Under the pieces are notes generated by a model. That model was not told the DNA's origin and searched no databases. It was given only the letters and a program-made list of their open reading frames with translations. Positions 7,582-14,732 of a stretch of 27,782 nt of DNA are shown in pieces. Source of the DNA: DASQWC01 sp035640475. GTDB taxonomy: Bacteria; Actinomycetota; JAICYB01. The position numbers and the translations under genes were made by a program. Within the stretch, counting starts at the first letter, position 1. Each line of letters starts with the position of its first letter. Where the stretch lies: NCBI GenBank assembly GCA_035640475.1, contig DASQWC010000086.1:1-27782 (forward strand), read 5' to 3'.

Positions 7582-8481
7582 TTACGGACGGATGCCCGCG
7601 AAGAGGTCGTCCTCTGGAAGCTTGGGCTCGGAGATCGAGCGCGCGAGGATGTAGTCCTCGAAGGGATGGAGCTCCTTCATCACCTCGGGCGGAAGGCCGA
7701 ACCAGAACTTCGAGTTCGGATCGACTTGCGTCCGGTGCGCGAGGAGCGCGTCGCGCCGCGCGTCCTGGTGCCCGTAGATGTCGATCGACGTCGTCGTCCG
7801 CTCGTCCTGGTTCGGACGGTCCTTGAACCAGTCGTCCGAGAACGGTGACTCGAGTCCGAGCTCCAAGAACTTGTTGTGGACGGCTTCCATCCGCTTGCGC
7901 GACCAGACGTTGTAGTAGAGCTTCAGCGGCTGCCACGGCTCTCCCGCCCACGGATGCGCGTCCGGATCCGCAGCGGCGTCGAAGGCGGCCACCGAGATGT
8001 CGTGGACACGCAAGTGATCCGGGTGCGGATAGCCGCGCTGGTCGTCGCCGTAGGTGAGGATCACTTGCGGCTTCGTGCGGCGAATGATCGCAACGAGGCG
8101 ACCGACGGCCTCCCGGAAGTCGGCCTGTGCGAAGCACTCGGGATGGCTGTTGTGCTCGGTGTCCGGCATGCCGGAGTCGCGGTAGCCGAGCATGACGACC
8201 TCGTCGTAGCCGATGATCTTCGCGGCGTTGGCGAGCTCTTCGCGCCGGACGGCCGCGAGGTTGTCACGGACCTCCGGCTGGTCCATCTCCGGGTTCAGGA
8301 TGTCCCCGGCCTCCCCGCCCGTGCAGCACACGAGCACCGTGTGGACGCCTTCGGCGTGATACCGGGCAACCGAACCCGCACCCTTGGACGCTTCGTCGTC
8401 CGGATGGGCGTGCACTGAGAGAAGGGTCAGTCGATCAGCAGTCAAAGGGAGTCGCTTCGCTCCATCCATACCTCCACTCAT
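7582..8481 (-). CDS. mca: Mycothiol S-conjugate amidase (Mca), LmbE/PIG-L deacetylase family
   Basis: Zinc amidase that cleaves mycothiol S-conjugates so that the mercapturic acid can be exported and the GlcN-Ins part recycled; cytosolic detoxification. 299 aa. Zinc motif HAHPDDE (H26, D29) is followed by ASKGAG, which resembles Mca (SSKGA) more than the deacetylase MshB (TIGNGA). Also present are CTGGEAGDILNPEM and YPHPDH with the third ligand H156, plus the Mca-type KLYYNVWSRKRMEAV region. ATG 8481 is the likely start; an internal ATG at codon 5 directly abuts a GGAGGT and is less likely. It is followed at 16 bp by an LLM oxidoreductase. It is the best taxonomic marker in the window. Confidence 0.9.
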   Translation of the reverse strand: MSGGMDGAKRLPLTADRLTLLSVHAHPDDEASKGAGSVARYHAEGVHTVLVCCTGGEAGDILNPEMDQPEVRDNLAAVRREELANAAKIIGYDEVVMLGYRDSGMPDTEHNSHPECFAQADFREAVGRLVAIIRRTKPQVILTYGDDQRGYPHPDHLRVHDISVAAFDAAADPDAHPWAGEPWQPLKLYYNVWSRKRMEAVHNKFLELGLESPFSDDWFKDRPNQDERTTTSIDIYGHQDARRDALLAHRTQVDPNSKFWFGLPPEVMKELHPFEDYILARSISEPKLPEDDLFAGIRP

Positions 8482-8556
8482 AACCCATCAGACCCCCATG
8501 TGCGTTCCACAAGCGGTTGCCTCATCATTTATCAGCGCTTTCAGGGGAGGAACACC

Positions 8557-10134
8557 GTGGCTGAGGCACCGGCGCAACAGGCGGACCAACAGGCGTCCCA
8601 GACTCCGCGCTACCCTACGCTGCCGCAGCGCGCCGTCGCCCAGCGCGCCAAGACCCAGCCGGATGAGCCGGCGATCATCTCGGCCGCCGGCGACCGGACC
8701 TGGGCCGAGCTCGACGGCCGGACCAACCAGCTCGTCCGAGCCATGCGGGCCCGAGGCATCGAGCCGGGACAGTCGATCGCACTCGTGTGCTCGAACCGTC
8801 CGGAATTCGCCGAGACGTACCTCGCCGCGGCGCGCAACGGCCTCCGGCTGACGCCCATCAATTGGCACCTGGGGGCCGACGAGATGGCGTACATCATCAA
8901 CGACTGCGACGCGTCGCTCCTCGTCGGCGACGAGCGGTTCGCGAAAGTGTGTGCCGAAGCAGCGACACTCGCGCCCAAGACGAAGGTTCGTCTGGGCATC
9001 GGCGGGCCGATCGAGGGTTTCGAGGACTACGAGGCGGCTCTGGACGGCGAGTCGTCGGAGCCCGTCGAGAACGAAGGCATCGGCACGACGATGCTCTACA
9101 CCTCCGGAACGACCGGTCGCCCGAAGGGCGTCTTCCGACGACGCGCGGCGCCGCGCCGCGCGCAGAACGAAGCCGTTCGTCTCCACGAGGACGGCGACCT
9201 CCACTTGTGCACCGGTCCGCTGTACCACGCGGCACCGCTGGCCTTCTCGCTCGGCCTCCCGTACCTGTGGGGCATCGGCGTCGTGATCATGGACGGCTGG
9301 GATCCCGAAGAGACGCTGCGCCTGATCGAGAAGCATCGCGTCACGCACGTGCACCTCGTCCCGATCATGTTCCACCGCCTCCTATCCCTCCCCGAAGAGG
9401 TGCGCAGCCGCTACGACGTCTCGTCACTCAAGCGCATCGGTCACGGAGCCGCGCCGTGTCCGGTTCACGTGAAGAAGGCAATGATCGAGTGGGTCGGGCC
9501 GATCATCTGGGAGTACTACGCGGCCACAGAGGGAGCCGGAACGTCGGTCGAGTCCGATGAGTGGCTCACGAAACCCGGCACCGTCGGCAAGGTCCCCGAG
9601 AACCACGTCGAGATCCGGGACGACGAGGGGAACGTCGTCCCGACCGGCGAGGTCGGAACGATCTACCTGCGCGCACCGGAAGAGCCGGAGACACGCTTCG
9701 AGTACTACAAGGACACCGACAAGACGTCGCGCGCATACTCCGGCGACTTCTTCACGCTCGGCGACATGGGCTACGTCGACGAGGACGGCTACCTCTTCCT
9801 CACCGACCGTTCTGCGGACCTGATCATCTCCGGAGGCGTGAACATCTATCCGGCCGAAGTCGACGCTGTGATGCTCACGCATCCGGCCGTGCGCGACTCG
9901 TGCACGATCGGCATTCCCAACGAAGAGTGGGGCGAAGAGGTCATGGGCATCATCGAGCTCAAGCCGTCCTTCGAGCCGTCCGACGAGCTCGCGAACGAGC
10001 TGATCGCCTACAGCCGGGAGCGGCTCGCACACTTCAAGTGTCCGAAGTCGATCGCGTTCGACGCCGACTTGCCACGGCACGAAACGGGAAAGCTCTATCG
10101 GAGGTTGGTTCGTGAACGCTACCGGGGGAACTAA
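8557..10134 (+). CDS. Long-chain-type acyl-CoA synthetase (AMP-forming)
   Basis: 525 aa, full-length ANL-family ligase. It has P-loop TSGTTGRPKGV at residues 182-192, YYAATEG at 320-326, the SGGVNIYPAEV hinge region near 425 and a C-terminal TGK catalytic lysine near 512. GTG 8557 is chosen because GGGGAGG lies just upstream; the frame continues back to 8500 but without a ribosome binding site. It is divergent from mca across 75 bp and followed at 42 bp by an SDR on the same strand. The two may act in sequence on a CoA-activated substrate. The acid it activates cannot be told from the sequence. Confidence 0.92.
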   Translation: MAEAPAQQADQQASQTPRYPTLPQRAVAQRAKTQPDEPAIISAAGDRTWAELDGRTNQLVRAMRARGIEPGQSIALVCSNRPEFAETYLAAARNGLRLTPINWHLGADEMAYIINDCDASLLVGDERFAKVCAEAATLAPKTKVRLGIGGPIEGFEDYEAALDGESSEPVENEGIGTTMLYTSGTTGRPKGVFRRRAAPRRAQNEAVRLHEDGDLHLCTGPLYHAAPLAFSLGLPYLWGIGVVIMDGWDPEETLRLIEKHRVTHVHLVPIMFHRLLSLPEEVRSRYDVSSLKRIGHGAAPCPVHVKKAMIEWVGPIIWEYYAATEGAGTSVESDEWLTKPGTVGKVPENHVEIRDDEGNVVPTGEVGTIYLRAPEEPETRFEYYKDTDKTSRAYSGDFFTLGDMGYVDEDGYLFLTDRSADLIISGGVNIYPAEVDAVMLTHPAVRDSCTIGIPNEEWGEEVMGIIELKPSFEPSDELANELIAYSRERLAHFKCPKSIAFDADLPRHETGKLYRRLVRERYRGN

Positions 10135-10150
10135 TGGCCGGAATCTGTGC

Positions 10151-10173
10151 CACGCCGGAGCGGAGCGGAGGCG
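10151..10173 (+). repeat. 23-bp element repeated from 3705-3727, here supplying a ribosome binding site
   Basis: CACGCCGGAGCG followed by GAGCGGAGGCG differs at one base from the element at 3705-3727. It fills most of the 42-bp gap between the synthetase and the SDR. Its final GGAGG lies at the right distance to act as the ribosome binding site of ATG 10177. Confidence 0.55.
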
Positions 10174-10176
10174 CTA

Positions 10177-11085
10177 ATGGGCATATGTGATGGAAGAGTT
10201 GTGATCGTAACCGGCGCCGGTCGCGGCATCGGCCGCGGTCACGCGCTCGAGTTCGCGAAGCACGGCGCGAAGGTGATCGTCAACGACCTCGGCAAGGAGC
10301 GCGACGACTCGGGCACACCGCAGCCGGTTGCCCAGCAGGTCGTCGACGAGATCAAAGCACTAGGGGGCGAGGCGCTCGCCAACGCCGACGACGTCAGCGA
10401 TTGGAATGCGGCGTCCTCACTCATCGATCAGGCCTACGATGCATGGGGCAAGCTCGACGTCCTCGTCAACAACGCCGGCATCCTGCGCGACCGGATGCTG
10501 TTCAACATGGAAGAGCAGGAGTGGGACGACGTCATCCGCGTCCACTTGAAGGGCACGTTCTGCCCGACGCGTCACGCGACCGCGCGATGGCGCGAGCTCG
10601 CAAAGTCCGGCGAGCAGCTCGACGCACGAATCATCAACACGACGTCGACGTCCGGCATCTACGGGAATCCGGGCCAGGCGAACTACGGCGCCGCGAAGGC
10701 CGGCATCGCGTCGTTCACGATCATCCTGTCGCGGGAGCTGGAGAAGTACGGGATCACAGTGAATGCGATCTCGCCCGGCGCTCTGACGCGCATGACGTCG
10801 GACCTCGGCAACCGTCCCGCTGCGGCGGAAGGGTCGTGGGACCCGCGCGATCCCGACAACATCGCGCCGATCGCAGTGTGGCTCGGAAGCGCAGAGTCGA
10901 AGGGCGTCACCGGTCGCGTCTTCCACTCATCGGGTGGACGGCTCGGGATCTCCGAGGGCTGGCATCCCGGCCCGATGAAGGACAAGGAAGGCCGCTGGGA
11001 CCCCGCGGAGCTCGGGCCGGTCGTGGCCGAATTGATCGAGAAGGCCGAGCCGCCATACGCGATGGGCGGCGGACGACGAAGGTGA
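10177..11085 (+). CDS. Short-chain dehydrogenase, 3-hydroxyacyl-CoA / HSD17B4-like
   Basis: 302 aa classical SDR using NAD(P). It shows VTGAGRGIGRGHALEFA for the cofactor, VNDLG after strand two, NNAG, and the catalytic set Ser (TSTSG), Tyr and Lys (NYGAAKAG). The VNDLG text and the length match the SDR part of peroxisomal multifunctional enzyme type 2 and its actinobacterial relatives, which oxidise 3-hydroxyacyl-CoA or 17-hydroxysteroid substrates. A FabG-like role is less likely given the inserted loop after VNDLG. ATG 10177 is preferred over the upstream GTG 10147 because GGAGG lies six bases before it; that sequence belongs to the repeated element. It lies downstream of an acyl-CoA synthetase, consistent with beta-oxidation. 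Confidence 0.88.
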   Translation: MGICDGRVVIVTGAGRGIGRGHALEFAKHGAKVIVNDLGKERDDSGTPQPVAQQVVDEIKALGGEALANADDVSDWNAASSLIDQAYDAWGKLDVLVNNAGILRDRMLFNMEEQEWDDVIRVHLKGTFCPTRHATARWRELAKSGEQLDARIINTTSTSGIYGNPGQANYGAAKAGIASFTIILSRELEKYGITVNAISPGALTRMTSDLGNRPAAAEGSWDPRDPDNIAPIAVWLGSAESKGVTGRVFHSSGGRLGISEGWHPGPMKDKEGRWDPAELGPVVAELIEKAEPPYAMGGGRRR

Positions 11086-11111
11086 AACGGCAAAGCCGCA
11101 TGAAGGGTCGT

Positions 11112-11125
11112 TCCTTCTAGAAGGA
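11112..11125 (+). promoter_or_regulatory. 14-bp palindrome overlapping a strong Shine-Dalgarno
   Basis: TCCTTCTAGAAGGA is self-complementary and its right half is the start of the AAGGAGGT ribosome binding site (11121-11128) of the repeat-protein gene. A five-pair hairpin with a CTAG loop could partly cover the site. AAGGAGGT is the strongest such site in the window, suggesting high translation when it is open. Confidence 0.35.
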
Positions 11126-11134
11126 GGTGTGGCC

Positions 11135-11989
11135 ATGGCACTTGGTGACACTGGTCGCAAGATCAAGGACTCCGTTACCGGAGTCGTGAAGGGAACGGGC
11201 GACGTCCTCACGGGGACCGTCGAGACGGTCAAGGACACCGTGGCCGGAACGCTCAAGGGCGCCGGCGACGTCACGAAGGAAGCAACGGGCGCCGTCGCCG
11301 ATGCGGTCACCGGCGCGCTGCAAGCCGTCGGTGAGATCGGCGGCAGCATCGTCGACGTGGTTCGCGGAACGGTCGTCGGCGTGCTCGAAGGCGTCGGTGA
11401 AATCACGACGGTGACGGCCGGCGTGGTCTCCAACACCGTGCGCGCCGCCATCAAGGGAACCGCCGAGATCGGCGGCGACGTGGCCGAGGCTGCGGCGGGA
11501 ACCGCGCAAGCGGCCATCGGAGCCACGAAATCGGTCGCGATGGACGTCGAAGAAACGGCCGTCAGCGTCGGGCGCGGCGCGATTCAAGGCGCGAAGGACA
11601 TCGGCGGCGACGTCGTCACAACCGCCAGCGAAACCGTCGGCGGCGTCGTGAAGGGCGCGCGGGACATCGCCGGCGATGCCATCGGCGCGATCGAGAGCAC
11701 GGCGACGGGCCTCGTGAAGGGCGCCGGCGAAGTCGGCGCGGACCTCACGTCGGTTGCGAAAGGCGCAGTCGTCGGCGCGATCCAGACGGCCAAGGATGTC
11801 GGCCTCAACGTCGAGGAAGCGGCCTCTGCCGCGGCCACCGGTGCCGTCGCCGGCGCGAAAGACCTCGGTCAGTCGGCCGTCGATGCGGTACGTGGTGTCG
11901 TGACGGGGACGGTCGAAGGCGTGAAGGTCACCGTTCGCGCCAACAAGGCCAAGCCGGCACCGCGTAAGTCGAAGCCGAAGTCGAGCTAG
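11135..11989 (+). CDS. Apolipoprotein/LEA-like protein of eleven 22-residue repeats with a basic tail
   Basis: 284 aa, no recognised family by eye. Residues 15-256 are eleven tandem repeats of exactly 22 residues with no insertions or deletions; residues 3-14 are the second half of another. The repeat pattern is xGxΦKGAxDΦ then GxDΦxxAxxxxV (Φ hydrophobic), rich in Ala, Gly, Val and Asp with no Pro, Cys or Trp. This fits amphipathic helices of the 11/22-mer kind known from apolipoproteins, LEA proteins and synuclein. After a last partial repeat the C-terminus is a Lys/Pro/Arg/Ser tail (KAKPAPRKSKPKSS), reminiscent of the tail of mycobacterial HBHA and its lipid-droplet relatives. No signal peptide is seen, so it is probably cytosolic. 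It could coat lipid droplets or membranes, or act as a stress hydrophilin. It ends in a CTAG overlap with the next gene. Confidence 0.85.
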   Translation: MALGDTGRKIKDSVTGVVKGTGDVLTGTVETVKDTVAGTLKGAGDVTKEATGAVADAVTGALQAVGEIGGSIVDVVRGTVVGVLEGVGEITTVTAGVVSNTVRAAIKGTAEIGGDVAEAAAGTAQAAIGATKSVAMDVEETAVSVGRGAIQGAKDIGGDVVTTASETVGGVVKGARDIAGDAIGAIESTATGLVKGAGEVGADLTSVAKGAVVGAIQTAKDVGLNVEEAASAAATGAVAGAKDLGQSAVDAVRGVVTGTVEGVKVTVRANKAKPAPRKSKPKSS

Positions 11990-13446
11990 CGCGTTACGCG
12001 CGCCTCGCGTAGCTGCGTGCGGCGCACCTTCCCGGCGTCGTCGCGGAGCGGTTCGTCCACGAACTCGTATGAGCGCGGGACCTTGTAGCGCACCAGTCGC
12101 TCGGTGAGAAAGACGTTGAGATCCTCCCGCGTAAGATCGCCGCGTGTCTGCACGATCGCGTGGACGACGTGCCCGAGGTCGTCGTCCGGAAGGCCGATCA
12201 CCGCGCTCGACACAACGAGCGGGTGCTCGTCGAGCGCAGCCTCGACTTCGGCCGGGTAGATGTTCGCACCGCCGGACAGGATGAGATCGGTGCGCCGGTC
12301 GGCGATGTAGACGTAGCCCTCATCGTCCATCCAGCCCATGTCGCCGATCGACTCCCAGCCGTCGACGACCTTCGGCTCGGCCCCGATGTAGCGGTACGTG
12401 GGGTTTTCGCGGTCGGGCGGCAGCATGAAGATCTCGCCGGTCTCTCCGGTCTTCAACTCGGCGCCGTCCGGGCCGACGATCTTCATCCTTCCGTACACCG
12501 GACGCCCGACCGATCCGCGGTGAGCGAGCCAGTCGTCCCCGCGGATGATGCACAAGCCCTGGCCCTCGGTCCCCGCGTAGAGCTCCCAGATCGCCTCAGG
12601 GCCGAGCCAGTCGATCCATGCTTCCTTCACCCACGGGGGGCACGGCGCGGCACCGTGCCAAACCGTCGTGAGCGAGGACACGTCACACGCGAGACGCTCG
12701 GCCTCGGGCAGACGCATGACGCGCGACATCATCGTCGGGACGACGAACGTCCACTCGACGCTGTGCCGCTCGACGAGCTCGACCATCGACGCGGCATCGA
12801 AGCGAGGCATCACGATGACGTGTGAGCCGCGGAAGATGCCGACGGCGCCGAACTGGAATGGCGCATTGTGGTACAGCGGTCCGGGGATCAGGACGACGGA
12901 GTCGTAGGGAACGCTGAACGCGCCGCCCACTCCGCGCTGTGTGACGCCGCGTGTTCCGGAGAGGATGAGCTTCGGACGACCAGTCGACCCGCCGGAGGTC
13001 GGCGCCTTCCACGACGCGGCGATGCGTTCGGGCACCGGGTCGTCCGGCAACGCTGCGTCCGGCTCGACGCCGACCGGGATGCTCTTGCGTCCTTCGAAGG
13101 ATTGATCTACGCCGATGACGACCGGCGAGTTTGCGAGTTCCACGATCGCTTCCAGCTCTGCGCGCGGGAGCCGAGCCGACACCGGCTGCGGCGTCGCGCC
13201 GAGCTTCCACAGTGCAATGCTCGCCTCGTAGAACTCGACCGAGTTCGGAAGGGCGATCGTGACGAGGTCGTCTTGTCCGACGCCGAGCTGCGCGTAAGCG
13301 CGTGCGAGCCGGTTCGTCCGACGATCGAGCTCGCCGCGCGTGATTGTGACGTCTCCGCACGTGATCGCCGGACGGTCGGGATCCGCCTGTGCATTCTCGG
13401 CAACGGCGGTGCCGATCGCGACTTCGCGTCGCTCGGCGTCGGCCAA
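11986..13446 (-). CDS. Acyl-CoA synthetase (AMP-forming)
   Basis: 486 aa ANL ligase, third in the window. The P-loop reads TSGGSTGRPKLI instead of TSGTTG-PKG, a variant seen in some bile-acid and aryl-CoA ligases. Further motifs are LYAGTEGQG, DRRTDLILSGGANIYPAEVE and a C-terminal DDAGKVRR with the catalytic lysine. The start is uncertain: TTG 13446 begins 16 bases after the stop of the upstream oxidase gene and puts VAIGTAVAENA near the N-terminus as in relatives, but has no clear ribosome binding site. GTG 13509 would give a 21-residue Lys/Ser-rich extension read from within the oxidase 3' end. It is probably co-transcribed with the R2lox-like oxidase. Confidence 0.88.
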   Translation of the reverse strand: MADAERREVAIGTAVAENAQADPDRPAITCGDVTITRGELDRRTNRLARAYAQLGVGQDDLVTIALPNSVEFYEASIALWKLGATPQPVSARLPRAELEAIVELANSPVVIGVDQSFEGRKSIPVGVEPDAALPDDPVPERIAASWKAPTSGGSTGRPKLILSGTRGVTQRGVGGAFSVPYDSVVLIPGPLYHNAPFQFGAVGIFRGSHVIVMPRFDAASMVELVERHSVEWTFVVPTMMSRVMRLPEAERLACDVSSLTTVWHGAAPCPPWVKEAWIDWLGPEAIWELYAGTEGQGLCIIRGDDWLAHRGSVGRPVYGRMKIVGPDGAELKTGETGEIFMLPPDRENPTYRYIGAEPKVVDGWESIGDMGWMDDEGYVYIADRRTDLILSGGANIYPAEVEAALDEHPLVVSSAVIGLPDDDLGHVVHAIVQTRGDLTREDLNVFLTERLVRYKVPRSYEFVDEPLRDDAGKVRRTQLREARVTR

Positions 13447-13462
13447 TGACGACGAAGAAGCG

Positions 13463-14566
13463 CTAGGTGACTTGTTCGAGCTCTTCTTCGACTTCTTCGG
13501 CCCCCACACCGCGCTCGGCGGCCTCGGGATCGAGCTTCGCCGCCTTGCGCAAGAGCTCGATGCGACGGTCGACCTGCTTCAGCATTACCTGGCCGAAGAT
13601 CATGAACTGGCCGTCGCCGCCGCCGTAGCCCCCCTGGCCGTTGCCCTGGCCGTTGCCCGTGCTGGCCGCGTACTCCTCGGCCTGCTGACGGGCCTTGGCA
13701 ATGATCTCCTCGGCCGAGAGGCGATTCACCTTGTCTCCATTGGCGCCGAGTGCACGGACGACGGGCGAGACCTCGATGTAGACGTCCCGAAGGTCGTACA
13801 TCCGCTCGACGGCAAGCTCGGCGAGCTCGTTGTGCCCGGCGATGATGCGGCGGCACAGATAGGTGCCGTAGGCGATGTGCCGGCGCTCGTCGGCCTGGAT
13901 GTGGCCGAGACCCTCACGAAGGCCCGGCATGACCTGGAACGTGTCGAACATCTGCTTCCACATGCGGTATCCGGCGATCGCGAGGCAGCCCTCGATGAAC
14001 TGGTTGTACGTGACCGAGCAATCGAGAAATGCTTCGGGCGACCGGTCCGTCAACACGCGGCGCATCGTGCGCGGAAGGATCGACTCGAACAAACCGTTGG
14101 GTTGTTCGGGATCGGGCAGCTTGATGCCGCGCGCCTCCTGGTTGCGCCGTCCCAGCTCGCGCATCTCCAGCGGGTCGGCCCCAATGGCCTTGAACCAGCG
14201 CGAGAAGAAGTCGACGTGCTTCGCCTCTTCGTAGGCGAACTGCGTGAGGAACAACGTCTCTTCGGCTCGGCCTTCGTCGGCGATCGCAAAGACGAGCGGC
14301 ATGATGTCGAGCGTCACGCCCTCCTCGCCCACCATGAAGCCGTTGGCGAGGCCGGCCAGGACCAGCCGCTGCTCCATCGGGATGTTCGCCCAGTCCTCCG
14401 CGTCCTTGGTGAAGTCGATGTCTGCCGGATCCCAGTGCAGCTTCTTGCCCTTGTCCCACAGGCGCCACGGAAGGATGTCCATGCGCAGACCCTTGGGCGA
14501 CGACCAATCGGAAAAGACCCGCGTCTGCTGCTGAAGGTCGGCGATGGAATCGGCGGTCTTTGACAT
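13463..14566 (-). CDS. R2-like ligand-binding oxidase (R2lox), Mn/Fe ferritin-like protein
   Basis: 367 aa, related to Mycobacterium tuberculosis Rv0233. All six metal ligands are visible: E81, E114, H117, E192, E227 and H230. The residues that form the diagnostic Val-Tyr ether crosslink are kept (V84 in GEEGV, Y187 in SVTYN). The position of the radical tyrosine of true ribonucleotide reductase R2 (four after H117) is F121, and no NrdA gene is nearby, so an NrdB label would be wrong. R2lox crystal structures hold a long-chain fatty acid near a Mn/Fe site; the natural reaction is unknown. The tail past about residue 300 has a Gly/Asn/Gln-rich linker, then acidic helices. GGGAGGGG precedes ATG 14566. 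An acyl-CoA synthetase follows at 16 bp. Confidence 0.88.
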   Translation of the reverse strand: MSKTADSIADLQQQTRVFSDWSSPKGLRMDILPWRLWDKGKKLHWDPADIDFTKDAEDWANIPMEQRLVLAGLANGFMVGEEGVTLDIMPLVFAIADEGRAEETLFLTQFAYEEAKHVDFFSRWFKAIGADPLEMRELGRRNQEARGIKLPDPEQPNGLFESILPRTMRRVLTDRSPEAFLDCSVTYNQFIEGCLAIAGYRMWKQMFDTFQVMPGLREGLGHIQADERRHIAYGTYLCRRIIAGHNELAELAVERMYDLRDVYIEVSPVVRALGANGDKVNRLSAEEIIAKARQQAEEYAASTGNGQGNGQGGYGGGDGQFMIFGQVMLKQVDRRIELLRKAAKLDPEAAERGVGAEEVEEELEQVT

Positions 14567-14599
14567 GACCCCTCCCTGGTTCGATCCGGTCCTACGAAA

Positions 14600-14605
14600 A
14601 CTATA
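14600..14605 (-). promoter_or_regulatory. Candidate -10 box for the R2lox operon
   Basis: TATAGT on the minus strand, 34 bases before ATG 14566, with a good ribosome binding site in between. No convincing -35 box is seen upstream. It overlaps a plus-strand TATACT (14602-14607). Confidence 0.4.
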
Positions 14606-14629
14606 CTCGCCGGGACAGATTTGGGCTAG

Positions 14630-14643
14630 GTCTCGAACGAGAC
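14630..14643. promoter_or_regulatory. Candidate operator: GTCTCG-AA-CGAGAC
   Basis: Perfect 6-2-6 inverted repeat in the 166-bp gap between the divergent R2lox and transporter genes. It lies between the candidate promoters for the two directions, so a bound regulator could affect both. The layout matches dimeric TetR-type sites, but the sequence is not one I recognise. Confidence 0.4.
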
Positions 14644-14651
14644 GGCGGAGG

Positions 14652-14678
14652 TTGACGTTTTACCAGGCGGTATAGATT
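14652..14678 (+). promoter_or_regulatory. Candidate promoter of the transporter operon
   Basis: TTGACG at 14652-14657 resembles a -35 box. Downstream TATAGA (14671) or TAGATT (14673) could be the -10 box, with spacings of 13 or 15 bp, both shorter than the usual 17. The leader to TTG 14733 would be about 50 bases and contains GGGGAGGA at 14719. Confidence 0.4.
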
Positions 14679-14732
14679 GGTGCGTCGTGGGGGTTCTCTT
14701 GCACCACCAGGCGTTGTCGGGGAGGAACGACC

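Noticed and set aside
8482..8556. Promoter pair in the mca/synthetase gap
   Set aside because: TTGCCT at 8517 has no -10 box at a usable distance; nothing convincing seen.
13463..14566. Ribonucleotide reductase beta subunit (NrdB)
   Set aside because: Radical tyrosine replaced by Phe, R2lox Val-Tyr pair present, no large subunit nearby. The same reasoning applies to 24218-25186.
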